Source: Argopecten irradians (Eukaryota; Mollusca; Bivalvia; Pectinida; Pectinidae). Taken from it: a DNA stretch of 64,000 bases. Of this stretch, positions 26,276 to 38,956 are shown piece by piece. The notes below the pieces were generated by a model, which had not been told where the DNA came from, searched no databases, and worked only from the letters and a program-made list of their open reading frames with translations. Position 1 is the first letter of the stretch, and each line of letters opens with the position of its first letter. Made by a program: the position numbers and the translations under genes. The stretch covers positions 11,641,905 through 11,705,904 of the forward strand of contig NC_091139.1 in NCBI RefSeq assembly GCF_041381155.1, read 5' to 3'.

Positions 26276-27790
26276 TTAAGCATAATATGATTTACACATC
26301 TTGTACACATAGACAACAGATTTTATTCTGAAATCATTCAGTTCTTCTTCACTAATAGTGAAGGAAACATTCCCTCCAATCAATATATGAAATATCTGTA
26401 CATCTGTAAGCGAGTGTAAGATATTAATTATGCAACACCAAAGTTGGTCTCTCAACTCAGAGGTATATGAACATTGTAGAACTAAATGTGTCATAGGGTC
26501 CGTGTACAGAAACCCACATTTATGACATAATTCCATCGTATTCAAACTACGTATAGTTGTAACTATTTTCATTATATAATGTATTATTTCTCTGTATTGA
26601 GGGAACAAAAGCGCTAGCTTCCATAAAGTATAAGGTTTAACTTCGTTATGTAATTCACGAAATCTTCTAGAGTCAGTATCAATTTTCATATGTTCATTAA
26701 AATTATGCTCCTCAAATTTTATAACAGCATTGTAAACTATTTTTTTCCAAACAACATTCTTTCTGAAATTTCCGGTTTCAAAAAATGTTTTTAACTCTTT
26801 ATATAATGAGTACTTGTTCAATATTTCTACTATGTCAGGAATAAATCCCTTTTGGTATGTTCTACCTAGACGTCTAGTAGTAAAAACTTTAAAAACAAGA
26901 GATGTTGGTTTCATTCTACATAATCTTCCAAAAAATAACAATTTTCTGGTGTCTATATACGCTTCAATAGAGGTCCAACCAAGTAATGATGTGCACATAT
27001 CCGTTCTGGTCCTCTTTTCGAATCCCTGTATCGATTTAACAATAAAGTGTTGTGCTCTCTCTAACATTGTAATTTCCGTTCTTGTGAGTTGCCAAAGCTC
27101 GCAACCGTATAAAGCAGATGGATAAACCTTAATTTTGATAATTTTTGCAACAGTTAAGGGGTTAAGGGCACATGGGTGAGCACCAGAGCGGACAATGGAC
27201 ATTGTACCTGACCTTAATTTTTTACAAGCATTCGATGTTCTATCAAAATAATTTTGTTTGGAATTTAATAATATACCAACATGTGGAATTTCTTCAGTCT
27301 GTGGCATAATACAATTATAAAGATAAGCATTATCATACACAGTACAAGTTCTTATCCTTTGATTTGTAAAAGTTACAATTTTGCTTTTTACGGCAGAAAA
27401 TGAAAAACGCCATTTTCTTCTATAATCTTCACAGATTAAAATCATTTTCTGAAGGCTTTTAAAACTGGTGCTAACTAAACAGATATCATCTGCTTGTGTG
27501 GGAACATTAACATTCAAATCTACAATCACTGCACCTAGACCAGAATTCTCTATTTTATTTAATAAATCATTAATAAAAACTAAATACATTTTGGCAGACA
27601 ATGCCCCTCCCCGTTATATTCCACGTTCCATTTTGAGCATGGGAGACTTTAACCCATTATATAAAACACAACTTTCAACATTTGTATACATGCATTTTAT
27701 ATATTTTTATGACCCAATTCATAAAGTTTGTATAGTAATCCAGCATGCCACACGGTGTCAAATGCTTTATTACTGTAACTAAATGACGTA
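26276..27790 (-). mobile_element. LINE remnant: reverse transcriptase C-terminal half
   Basis: A 441-codon frame (27601-26276) carries the second half of a non-LTR reverse transcriptase. It has YLVFINDLL, QADDICLVS (the usual xADD catalytic box, here QADD), the thumb GILL region and a C-terminal Cys/His motif CHKCGFLYTDPMTHLVLQC typical of some LINE clades. Upstream to about 27790 the same protein continues out of frame and with a stop: KAFDTVWHAGLLYKLYELG is readable. Endonuclease and ORF1 are absent, so the copy is 5'-truncated and dead. Clade (CR1, Jockey, I or similar) cannot be settled by eye. It sits between the C1q gene and MTAP. Confidence 0.8.
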
Positions 27791-27799
27791 CATAAACTA

Positions 27800-28614
27800 C
27801 ACAAGTTCTTTTGATAAATCTAGTACCCGGTAAAAGGATTAAATGTTAATAAAATAAAGGTATCTGTGGAAATTCCAGGAAATGACCTTCACAACAAGTC
27901 AGATACTCTTTAAGAGTATAGGTACCCTCTTCTTATCGACTTTATCTGTCACACAAAACTAGTGTCAATTTTAGTTTGGTAGATACATGAATAGATCTGT
28001 GATAACAGGATACTCTAGTTTATCGAAGATGGGCATAAACTTTGAGTCTTGACAATCGTTGGTATTATCGACTAAGTACAAATACTATTATATAGTATTC
28101 TTTTCATAAAATATTCAATACATCATTAAAAAATAATATAAAGTTGAACCCTATGTTTAGTCTATACTATGATAAAAGCCTGTGAACACTACGACTTTGT
28201 TTCAAAATTCTTCTGAATCATGAATAAAAAAACCACTGGCAAATTACATCAGAATTTGATAAGGGAAGGGAGATAACTAGTACTGTGATAAGGCTAGAGA
28301 GAGTGCGCGCTTCTCTTCTTGTGGTAGATTCGTACAAAACAGCAGTTACAGTTGATTTATTTCACTAATTAGTTAACTTCCACTTACAAGTCTAATTTTC
28401 TTTATGTCACTACTATTTTAAAAGTCATAGATATAAAGATTCCCCTCAAATTCCTTACAACGTAGTAAAAATTGTCATTTGGTGACGATAAAATATGTGT
28501 TTAAGGTTCAACTGAGAAGTTGAAAGCGCGCATAGTAAACACGTGTGACTGCACTATTACCGGTAGAGGAGTCCCATTAGTGTCATAACTGCAGCAGTCA
28601 GCACAGGTGTGAAA
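27800..28614. promoter_or_regulatory. MTAP 5' flank and probable promoter
   Basis: No gene is seen. The 350 bp before the MTAP start include a CG-containing patch (gagagtgcgcgcttctcttc near 28300, gaaagcgcgcatagtaaaca near 28522) and no TATA box at a usual distance. Promoter role is inferred only from position. Confidence 0.35.
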
Positions 28615-31600
28615 ATGTCGATAAAGGTAAGTTATACAGCTCTGTCTTTGAGAGTCCTTCTTGTTATAGATCATGCAAACTCTGGTAAAATCAGCACCTG
28701 GATATGCACGGCTGATCGATGTTGTCATCTAGAAGTAGAATTAGAAGTTAGAACGAAACAAAACGTAGGAAATGCATGTATGCAGTTTGATTATTGCACA
28801 CTTTTGAATGAAAAAAGTACATGTAGGTACAATTTTTTTTCAAATTCTTAAAATTATGAGACAGGCCGGCCTATAATCCTAAATTAAACCATGCAATTCA
28901 TGAAGTAAAATAAACTGGCTGGATACAATTAATTTAACCAGATCCTAATTAGCATAAGTTGTTGATAAGCTTAAATTTCCTCAGCTACTGCAAGGTCCCT
29001 CTATAAAGGTGTGGGAAACCAAATCAGGTACGACCGACCATCGATTATGTCTTGTCAAAAATTATTCCGATCAAACACGACTTTGACACATACCTGGGTG
29101 TTAGAAGGGGATGTTATTCTAGCTGTAGACGTCCAGTTTTTAACTTTTTAACCATTATTTAATCAGATAGATGCATTTGAATCCAATGTTGACAATTTCT
29201 CGGCTAAAATCGAGCGACATTTTGTAAACTACCGCCGCGCATGCGCCAGTCTCCGAGAACATTACTTGTGAGGCCCATTAGGGGTGATGATATTTTCATT
29301 ATGTTTTGCAGGCCTACAAATGTTCATACAACACATACAATGGATAGACAAGCAATTTGATTATAAATATATATAAAAACATGAAAAAGAGGAAAAGAAC
29401 CTTTTTTTATTTTATTCTTTAAGTTAAAAAGATGTAAAAAAAAAAAAAAACAATACATGTAGTTTGTTTGAAAAACTGTTCAATTCATCATCAGCATCTG
29501 TATTTTTTGGAAAGTTTTATTTTTTATTGTTTTTATTTTTAGAATGATTAATTATTATCTTTTATGTCAAACTTATTTAATTTATATTTATTTGGAAAGT
29601 GCATACATGTGTTTCCATTTTTTTTCAAAACTCAACTGCAGGATTTTTCTGTAGTTTGTTTACATGTACATGTAAGCCCTACAACATTAAACATAATAAA
29701 CCAAGCTAATTATAAAGTTTAAACTTGATTTGAATTGTAGGTGATTTTCTTTGATGTCAAATTAAATTCTGATTGATTGGAAATGGAAGATATTCTTGAT
29801 GCTTTCTTCATCAACACACATTAACATGGTAAAGTTATTTGGAAATGCAGAATATAATTTATATAAAATGTGGCTTGTGTATCGACAGAAGAAATGCACG
29901 TGTATGAAATTTTATTGATATTGATTATAAGTATATAAAGATTATATGTATTGACATATTCATTTATGAATTATAAAAAATATGAGAACAGAGAAAATCA
30001 CGAATAGTTTCTGATGCTAGAATTTATAAGAATATTTCCACAAATTTCCATTCTAAATTATAATGTCAAAGTCAAAATTGTATTACCCATGCGATCTACA
30101 ATTTATAAATATACATGTACTGTGTGCATTGTTAAAAAATGCAAAAAAAAAAAAAATCAATAAAAAATCATGGACAATATGTCAAGACATATTGGAATCA
30201 GACAAGATAAGAGTCATTTACTTAAGAAATATATCATTAATTATGAAAAGAAAACTGATACAAATCATTTATTTATTTATATAGGCCTATATATATATTT
30301 GTTTAATCTTAAATTAATTTCTTACTACCCATTTCATTTTTCAGAATGCTTAAAGAAACTTAAATATTGTGTATTCATTTTAGTGATTTTACTATTTGAT
30401 TTCATTTTAAAAATGACATCGCCAAAATACCCGAATTTTTAGACCTACTCCTTTCATATGACTCATATATGAGGGTCCCCCATGGGGCCTCACAAGTAAT
30501 GTTCTCGGAGACTGGCGCATGCGCGGCGGTAGTTTACAAAATGTCGCTCGATTTTAGCCGAGAAATTGTCAACATTGGATTCAAATGCATCTATCTGATT
30601 AAATAATGGTTAAAAGGTTAAAAACTGAACGTCTACAGCTAGAATAACATCCCCTACTAACACCCAGGTATGTGTCAAAGCCGTGTTTGATCGGAATAAT
30701 TTTTGACGAGACATAATCGATGGTCGGTCGTACCTGATTTGGTTTCCCACACCTTTATAGAGGGACCTTGCAGTAGCGGAAAAGTCAGTCAGAAGGTGAT
30801 ATCTTTTCCGCTACAACAGTAGCTATAATTAGCATAAGTTGTTGATAAGCTTAAATTTCCTCAGCTCCAATACTAGATTATTTCCCCTATTTTCAAATAG
30901 TTTGAAACTTAGAATGCATGAGCTCGATCGGTTGAGCGTCAGACTAGTAATCAGGTCCCGAGTTCGATCCCTAGCAAAGGCAGGTATTAAAGTTATTGTA
31001 AATCCTGCACCCTGTTACATTGGCGCCCACGTAGGGACTCGGGAATTACATACTTCATGATACCTGCGAAGGAATCGTTGTGACCCCTGGAAACTCAAGG
31101 ACGAGTTGTTTCCTAGAGGGGGAGTATCGATGTAACCCTGGTCAATACTAGCCGCAATATATTGCTCGGCTAGAGAGAACTTCTCTTTAGCTCGATCGGT
31201 TGAGCGTCAGACTAGTAATCCAGAGGTCCCGAGTTTGATCCGTAGCAAAGGCAGGTATTAAAGTTATTGTAATTCCTGCACCCTGTTACGTACATAGGAG
31301 ACAAAAATTGTCAAACCAATTTTAATGATTCTTTTGATATTCTAGAGACTGGTGGCCAAGCTAAATTTTACTGTGCATATTTATAACAGTCCTGTATTAT
31401 GTTACTGTCTCTGCACTTCATTGACTAACAATACATGTAGTAACTGGAGACATTCAGTGCAAACCTCATGCTTGGTTGACTGATGTTTACCTGTGTTCTA
31501 TTTTTAGCTTCATAGTAGGTATTAAAGCAATGGTGGTGATTTAGTGTGACTTTTACAAAAATTGAGACAATATCATAAATTTTAAGTTAAGTCCCCTTTG

Positions 31601-34600
31601 GTGTAGTAGTTGTATACTCCTGTATATAATGTTAGTGTAATGTGATGGTGCCATCAAGGATTTATAAGTGAGAAGGACCTGTCACTGTCTCTTTCATACT
31701 ACTATAAATGCCACGCGAGCTAGACGCCTAATGAATCGAGAATAAAATCATTTTTCTCAACAAATACTTGTCTTGTCGTGTCAAATGGAACACCAATGTA
31801 AAGCTTAATAACCACAACATATACGCTAATCCTTGCTTTAAAGACGAAAGATTTAGAAGAAATGTAGTAAATTTTCATTACAAAAATAAGACATCTCATG
31901 AAATGCTGGCCCGCTTCAGAAAGTAGGATGGTTAACCCTGCACCCACAAGCTACATCAATGGTTGCGCCGGTGGATATCAAAGAAAAACCAGTCATAAAT
32001 CCAACGTTACGGATCAGTGGACAAACACAAAAGCCTGACATGTTTGTCCAAAAACCAGAGTAACTTGTCCCTCTCATCTATGTCCTATAATATAGTGCCA
32101 TGTAAAAATTTTAAGCCCTTTTTTTCTATGACAACTCTTTATGTACATGTAAAAGGAGCGGGTCGGTGTGACTTGTACATAGTGTTAAATACGGTCTCTG
32201 TCACTCAGCTGACGGAGCATGCTTCTTTGGCTCAGTCGGTAGAGCCGTAGATTTCCACGCCAGAGACCTGGGTTCGATTCCTGGTCGGGGCACTCGACAG
32301 GAATGTGTATTTTTCCTGTTTTTCTAGATTGGTGCCCAACTAAATAACCCATGGAAGGTGATTAAAGAGTCTTGGGTTGAGATTTAGGAAATCTCAAGAA
32401 ACACAGGGGGAGTAGTGTAAAAGGAGCGGGTCGGTGTGACTTGTACATAGTGTTAAATACGGTCTCTGTCACTCAGCTGATGGAGCATGCTTCTTTGGCT
32501 CAGTCGGTAGAGCCGTAGATTTCAACGCCCGAGACCTGGGTTCGATTCCTGGTCGGGGCACTCGACAGGAATGTGTATTTATCCTGTTCTACATACATAA
32601 ATATGTGTTTTGTTTTAAAAAATTCTAATGTCATTATCAACAGCCAGGATATCTTTCTATAGTCGGAAGACTACCTGACAACTGTTCATGTGTTACCTTG
32701 GATTCAAAATCGAGACCCAGAGTTTGGGGGTTATGTCAAAACATCCCAACCACACCACCAGCGAGGCCCATTGATATTGATTCAACAGATAAAAACTGAT
32801 GTTGGCTATTGGTACCAATTTATATTTTCGGCTATTGGTACCAATTTATATTTTCTGATGCAAGTTTTTATCTTACATCTTGAACTTAAGATAGAAATTA
32901 TCTAATTTTGCTGTAATAATAATAATAGTAAACTTTATTTATTGAGGATGGATTTACATGTTAAGCCAAAGGCTTATCTACCACATGGTCCTCCATCTAC
33001 CACATGGTCCTCCATGTAATTATAATGTACTTATACTTTTATCGTTAGATTGGGATAATTGGAGGATCAGGGCTTTCCAACCCAGACATCCTGAAAAATG
33101 GAGCTGACCAAGAAGTTGACACACCATATGGAAAGGTATAAATATGATACTAACTTCATGCATGTACACACACTCTTTCTATTTGTGTCATTATGCCAAT
33201 TGTTGAAAAAAAATCTCGCACCAGTAGTACTAACACTCCCACTATTGGGAATTATGGTCAAAACTGGCAAGTTTTTATAATGAAACATTTACTCAATAAA
33301 ATAGGATTATTTTTTACTCAATTAAAATAGGATTAATTTGCATGGTATTTTTATATAGATTTCTCCCAACATAATCGTGCAAACATAAACAGATATATTA
33401 TGATTTTAAGATGTAAGCTGTTGTGTATAAAACCATGATCTTGACAATTTTTCAGCCCTCTGACTCACTGAAGGTTGGTGAAATTGCAGGTGTACCATGT
33501 GTACTTCTAGCCAGACATGGTCGCTCCCATTCCACCATGCCAACCAATGTCAACTTTCGTGCCAATGTTTGGGCCTTAAAACAGGTCGGCTGTACACACC
33601 TTGTGGTGACCACCGCATGCGGTTCCCTACAGGAGAATATGCACCCGGGAGAAATTGTTATCCTGGATCAGTTTATTGACAGGTTTGTTGAGGGTTATAG
33701 ATAATCTTTAAACTATTTATAAAAACTCTTTAAGTTCACCTGGACCAAATGGCTGCTGAGCTTGTTCCATGGTATGTGATCTGTTGTTGGTCGGTCCATC
33801 AATATTTTCTTTAAATCGCTACTATACATAGAGTTCTACATGGATTGTTACCAAATTTGGTCAGACACATCCTCTGTGGAAGGGTGGATAGAGTTTATAT
33901 AAGTCTTGGGGTGTGAAGGTCAGGGCCCAATAGGGGAAGTAGAAATCTGGATTGTTACTAAATGGCAAAACATTTTCTGGGGAAGGGAAGCAGAGTTAGA
34001 ATAAATATTGACTGTGACCACCTGGGGAAGTGTGTCCCATTAGAGAGAACTTGTCCAAACCAGCACTTGTCTACCTGGCCTAATTTGATGTCATTTTCCT
34101 TATTAATCAAAGTACATATAATAATTAAAACCTGTATAATATGGAAACCTGTCTATACCAGCCAAAAACACTGTCTCTCAGTGATATGTGCTTTAGACAA
34201 ATCATACAATTGTATGTTAATTCTAAAGGAAAATATTGTAAAGGTGTAGTATGTGTTTAATATGTAAAGTGTGTTTTCTGCAGAACTCAGAAAAGAATAC
34301 AGACATTTTTCGATGGATCAGAACATGCACCCCCTGGTATATGTCACATGCCTATGGCCAAACCATTTTGTACCAGGACTAGCCAGGTAAATAAAAATAT
34401 TTGTTTTTTGGGTTTGCTTATACTGTATAGTTTGCTATTTTTGTATGTCTTTGTGATTTCTACTTATAACAGCTATTACTTATTTTTTCACAAAGACTTA
34501 CAGATTCACAAAAAAATATAATCCCTTTTAAATTTCCCAAATAATAAAAATAAATTGAGTGTTTCATTGTCAAAATACGCATGGATTTTGAATTGTATAA

Positions 34601-37517
34601 AAATATTTTTTATACAAGGAAATGAATCACATGAAACATGAGGATATAATTTTTATAGAATTACGGGTATATATAAAATTATATTGTACTTAAGTGATAT
34701 ATAGCTTCCAATTGGAAATAAAAAAATTTTTAAACAAAAATAAAATAGAAGTTTCTTTATTTGGGATGAAGAAAACTAAATGTTATTTTAACAAAAGATA
34801 TAAAACATTAAAAGAAATTATGGATTAATTTTTCCAGATTTTGTACGACTGTGCCAAAGAACTGTCTATCGGCTGCCATAAAGGAGGCACCATGCTGACA
34901 ATAGAAGGACCTCGATTTTCTTCTGAAGCCGAGAGTAAACTTTTCCATTCTTGGGGAGCTCATTGTATCAACATGACAACAGTTCCTGAGGTAATGAAAT
35001 TATCTCCCCTGTTACACCAATGACGAATAACAGGCAATTGTATTTATTTGAGCACTCTTGATTTATTGATCTAGTTCTGAGGTCACAGAAATAAAATATG
35101 TTGGATTCATAGAGAGGCCTCCATTTTATTCTTAAGCTGATAGTAAACTTTTCCATTTCTGAGAAGGACATTGTATCAACACTTGACAACAGTACCCGAG
35201 GTTAATCAAATTATCTCCCCTGCTAGGTCAAAATTAAAGATTAAATTCAAATGTTCTTTAAGTGAAGTCCATAAGTCATCAATGTTCAATTAAAATATAC
35301 ACTTGTGATATGTTCTAGGTAGAAGTTTCATTTAGATATTTATAAATGTACACCACTTTAAACCTGTGAGACAATATTTTTGTTTCTTATCAGGTAGTGT
35401 TGGCTAATGAAGCAGGACTGTGTTATGCATCAATGGCTTTGGTGACAGACTACGATAGCTGGAGGCCCGACACAGAATCTGTAAGTTACACCACAGGGGT
35501 TTGAGTTTAAATCCCACATTGAGCATTTATTAATTGGCAGTTATGTATATTACAAACTGATGATTTTTCTCTAAATACTCTAGACTTTTTTCACCTCCTA
35601 AACCTGGCACATCCATAAAAGATTTTGGCTGTTGAGACTGTAAAACAAAAACAAACAAGCAAACTTACACATAAGATAAGTAACTGTGTGATATGTGAAG
35701 TGGAATAATGTGGTTGTGAAGCCAATAGTTGCTGTTATCACAAGGAGACAAAAACGCCCATTAGTACCATTCTTGCATGTTATAAACTCAAAGGATGCCC
35801 TGAAACTAACCAAGCTGTTGAGAGATTATAAAACAAACTAAAACTAAACCAATCCATGTGATTGCAATTTAGTGCAGTTATATCAGGTATCGAGTTTATA
35901 CTGAACAGATATAGTCTCCGTTGACATATTTCCATTCCCTTCTTTCTGGCATAGCCAATTTTAAAAATACTTTTCAATATCTTCTCAATAACCATGGACA
36001 TATTGTTGGTCAGTGACTTGCTGAGATATATATCTAAAGGCCTAGCATGTTACTCACAAATGAATAACCTAAACATACTTTCAAGATCTTAGGAATTATT
36101 CCACATTTTTCGCATAACCATGAGGTCAATAATAATATGCACATTAAAAGTTATCTGCCCTTGCAAGTAGGTACTAATTGCTACGCAAGTGTTAATATAT
36201 TTCAGAGAAAACTAAAATTTTTGCCCACAAAGTAATGTCACAATTGATATCTACCAGCAAAAGATATAACACTGTAATATGCAACGATGGAATAGTTGGA
36301 CAAATAACCTTGACCCCCTAAAATATAAATACACTTTTAGCCTGTTATATGGCAGTACAAAGTAAAGACATTTGATCAGCCAAATAACAGGCTAAAATGT
36401 AATTGTATTTGGACAGGCTTGATTTCTTAATTTAGCCTTAAGGTCTTGGAAATGGAATATGTTAGATTCTTTAAATGCTTATACCCAAAACAACAAGACA
36501 TCAACAATCAGTTCATATTCATACCAGGTATTTCCTAACTCACTTAATTTGACCTTTGTTATTGAATCCTTTGGAGGTGGATGGAACCAGAAACTTAGAA
36601 GCATGCTTTAGGATGTTCCACCTTTAATTTATAACCCATTTAATAATAGATAGTGTATGATCAGTTAATCAAAATTATCTTACACATTGTTTTAATCAAT
36701 TCATACAATCAAATATTAGTTCTTTTCTCTTGTCATAGGTAAATGTTGCCAATGTCATGCAGACATTTCAGCTGAATGCTTCTAATGCACAGAAAGTGCT
36801 ACTGAAGGCCATCCCATTGATAGCACAGCAGGACTGGACAGATACAATCAAAAGTAAACAGGTAAGTTATACCAACATACATATGCTCTGGAGTCACTGG
36901 GCTCAAATTAGCTAATCAATTTTAAAAACAACTTCTTCTCAATAACCAATTCAAGAGGCCCAAGATATTTTTTGTCTGCTTGTTGATCTGATTACTGAAT
37001 GGCAGATTAGCTTTGTTGTTTAATTATATAAATGTATAATAAATAAATTTAGAAATTTTAGAAAGAGTTGTAAATGGAGACTTTTGTCTGTAAAACTAAG
37101 CAATCAGTTAGAAGGTTTTACAGAATGTTTACCAGTTAATAACAAAGAAATCAATCTGCAAGCTTATGTAAATTTGAATGCATTCTTAACAAATTAACCT
37201 GCGTAAAAATCACTTGCGAAATATGAAATATTTACAGCTGATTAATATTCACAGATTTAAAAAAAATTCCTATCATTATCAATGATGTGGATGTTAGTTC
37301 GCAGAAATAAACTTTCACATATTTATTGAGATCGCGAAATTCGTGAGAATAAATCGCACACGAAAGAAAGTTGGTTTACAGTATGTAACCTCCTTCCTAT
37401 GTTGAGATAAACGACATTGAGGAGAACCTTTCTAGTAGTACTATAGTTTACCATGATTTTTTTCTATCTTTCCAGGATATGGTCACGTCCAATACCATGC
37501 TACCACATAGTTACTGA
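28615..37517 (+). CDS. MTAP: S-methyl-5'-thioadenosine phosphorylase (MTAP)
   Basis: Eight exons: 28615-28626, 33049-33135, 33456-33682, 34284-34386, 34838-34990, 35394-35480, 36739-36861 and 37476-37517. All junctions are in phase and give 277 residues (human enzyme 283). Exon 1 encodes only MSIK, as the human first exon is also tiny. Motifs of the family: IGIIGGSGL phosphate-binding loop, [48 protein letters not shown] and LVTDYDSW. The enzyme phosphorolyses 5'-methylthioadenosine to adenine and methylthioribose-1-phosphate, in cytosolic methionine salvage and polyamine synthesis. Intron 1 (4.4 kb) holds a foldback element and two miniature LTR elements. A decayed copy of exon 5 lies in intron 5. 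The last exon has 13 codons. Confidence 0.96.
28985..30776. mobile_element. Foldback element with 292-bp inverted arms, in MTAP intron 1
   Basis: Left arm 28985-29276 (ctactgcaaggtccctctat ... acttgtgaggccc) is almost the exact complement of 30485-30776 (gggcctcacaagtaatgttc ... gagggaccttgcagtag). The arms are less AT-rich than the core, with ccgccgcgcatgcgcc. The 1.2 kb core is AT-rich and has no gene. An identical 41-bp sequence, taattagcataagttgttga onward, flanks the element at 28946-28986 and 30826-30866, with an extra 49 bp hairpin segment (agcggaaaag ... cttttccgct) between the right arm and the right flank. Confidence 0.9.
30920..31290 (+). mobile_element. Miniature LTR element (TRIM-like), tRNA-like LTR, family A
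   Basis: Partial 5' LTR (30920-31019), primer-binding-like site TTGGCGCCCACGTAGGGACT, about 110 bp of internal DNA without coding, purine tract agagggggagtatcga, and a fuller 3' LTR beginning TGTAAC (31131) and ending at GTTAC (about 31289). The LTR contains a tRNA-like module: tagctcgatcggttgagcg (A-box-like) and gagttcgatcc (B-box-like). It is a fossil truncated on the left; the LTRs remain very similar, so it is not old. It sits in MTAP intron 1. Confidence 0.72.
32148..32593 (+). mobile_element. Miniature LTR element (TRIM-like), tRNA-like LTR, family B
   Basis: LTRs 32148-32328 and 32416-32593 start TGTAAAAGGAGCGG and are nearly identical, so the insertion is young. A primer-binding-like site TTGGTGCCCAACTAA follows the left LTR, and acacagggggagtag precedes the right one. 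The internal part is under 100 bp and codes for nothing. TACA on both sides (32144-32147, 32594-32597) is a 4-bp target duplication. Each LTR holds a tRNA-like module with ggctcagtcggtagagcc (A box, D-arm) and gggttcgattcct (B box). The element looks structurally whole and depends on outside proteins. It lies in MTAP intron 1. Confidence 0.82.
33725..33960 (+). mobile_element. Fragment of pearl-type element in MTAP intron 3
   Basis: gttcacctggaccaaatggc, ttctttaaatcgctactata, tagagttctacatggattgt, taccaaatttggtc and gggcccaataggggaagtag match the element at 59368-60190 in order. One diverged monomer only; the 3' hairpin is absent. Confidence 0.72.
35085..35222 (+). pseudogene. Decayed tandem copy of MTAP exon 5
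   Basis: About 209 bp downstream of exon 5 the same sequence recurs. It includes gcctccattttattcttaag, tagtaaacttttccatttct, ttgtatcaacacttgacaac, agtacccgaggttaatcaaa and ttatctcccctg, against the exon's gacctcgattttcttctgaa and following bases through its donor and flank. Extra bases and stops break the frame, and the donor gaggtaatg has become gaggttaat, so it should not be spliced in. Confidence 0.8.
35487..35660 (+). mobile_element. Decayed SINE fragment in MTAP intron 6
   Basis: gggtttgagtttaaatccca, atttttctctaaatactcta and cctcctaaacctggcacatc follow the order of the SINE at 41812-42030. The tRNA-like head is largely lost. Confidence 0.5.
36136..36284. mobile_element. MITE, TGCATATTAC family, copy 2
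   Basis: Left arm agttatctgcccttgcaagt then aggtactaattg; right arm gatatctaccagcaaaagat then ataacactgtaatatgcaa. Diverged copy in MTAP intron 6. Confidence 0.6.
37200..37382. mobile_element. Diverged MITE related to 23993-24159
   Basis: The right end cgaaagaaagttggtttaca, then gt, matches the end of the C1q-intron MITE; gcgaaattcgtgagaataaa inside is of the same type. The left end (near tgcgtaaaaatcacttgcga) is blurred. In MTAP intron 7. Confidence 0.5.
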
Positions 37518-37609
37518 AGAGTCCATGGAACGTTTCTAACCTCAGCAAGGACATTTAAAATTTTTACAAAGATCCGTCTTGCAATATATATGTATAGCTA
37601 TTTCGTCTC

Positions 37610-37758
37610 TGCATATTACAGAGTTACTTCCCTTGCGGTTAGGTATCCATTGTGACGTCATTATTTTGTGGTCGTTTTCTCTGTGTATAATGTTATGCTC
37701 ACACATGACGTCACAATCAATAGCCATCCACAAGAGTAGATAACTCTGTAATATGCAA
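37610..37758. mobile_element. MITE, TGCATATTAC family, copy 3, in MTAP 3'UTR
   Basis: Best-kept copy: tgcatattacagagttactt ... agataactctgtaatatgca. Each arm carries tgacgtca next to the loop (ttgtgacgtcatta and catgacgtcacaatc). It begins about 90 bp after the MTAP stop and so is probably transcribed in the 3'UTR, where it could fold into a long hairpin. Confidence 0.75.
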
Positions 37759-38215
37759 CTGTGGAATAGCAGCCTGTGATGTGTTACTCAGATATAAAGA
37801 TTTTCTGCAATATCAACCAATGATTGAAATTTTTGAGTGCCATTTAGTTGAACTTTGTTATCTCGGACTTAATAGTCTATTTTTGATTGCATAATTGCTT
37901 AGTACAGTACACATTTTGTATCAGTATTGAATTGGATCAAGCCCCGGTGAATCATTAAAAGTTAATATGCATTAATTAATATTTTGTTGGCCTGAGATAA
38001 CGTGGTTTGATTCTCATAGTTGTTATATGTGGTTATTGTCTAAAACTGAAGCCTGAAATGTATGGAAACCTTTGATAACCAGAGTAGATTAGACAATGTA
38101 ATCAGAATGCCTTTTACAAAAATTGAAGTTTTGTCTGTACAATATTTCCATGAACCACGAAATCCATGTACATATCAGAGTTTATACTGAAATAATGTAG
38201 AATGTCTTGCGTGGA

Positions 38216-38221
38216 AATAAA
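38216..38221 (+). terminator. Candidate MTAP poly(A) signal
   Basis: AATAAA about 700 bp after the MTAP stop; a second AATAAA occurs near 38627. Which one is used cannot be told from sequence. Confidence 0.4.
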
Positions 38222-38956
38222 ATGTTAAGTTGTGTCTGTATTCCCATTTAATGGGATTCCTATTTTTTTCATAGTTAATATAGAATATGTAATATGAAAT
38301 CTATTAAACTAATTCATTAGGTATTTGATATGCCACTCATGACATGTAAAGGCTTGTGGCAAGGCAAGTTTCGAGTAATTCAACTCTAATAAATTCATTA
38401 TAACACAGCCACAAATATATTATCTTTAGGACATGACCTTGGATATTTTTTGTGCCTTTTACAACACAGTTAAAATAACTTAAATTCAAAGACGAAAGAT
38501 TATTTTGAATATTTTTTTTATATTTTATGAAATCCATCATTCCATGTACATCTTATTTGTATTGGAAGAATAACTCTTGTTACATTTTGGTGGCCTCTCG
38601 CTTTATATGTATATTGACTTTTTGAAATAAAATCTATGCTATAATGAAAACATGTATGTGTATATGATATATGTCTCTTTACTGTATAAATTGATACATT
38701 TGATCTTCAACATCATAATTAATCAGACCTGGTTTCATTGATATGAATGTACCATAGAATTTTGATAATGCATCAATTAGTAACAATACAGTTATTCATA
38801 TAGCTAGTTGAATGCAATACCGTATTCGACCCAATAATTGCCCAGTGGTTTAGAAAATTGAAACAAGACTTCAAAGGAAGTGGATGTGACACCTGCATAG
38901 CATCACAAAAAGTGATTAGTTATTATACTGTCAGAAACAGTTGAAAATATTGTTAT

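Noticed and set aside
32210-32560. Two tandem tRNA genes
   Set aside because: A and B boxes are present but the flanks do not form an acceptor stem, and both sit at the same place inside matching direct repeats that look like LTRs.
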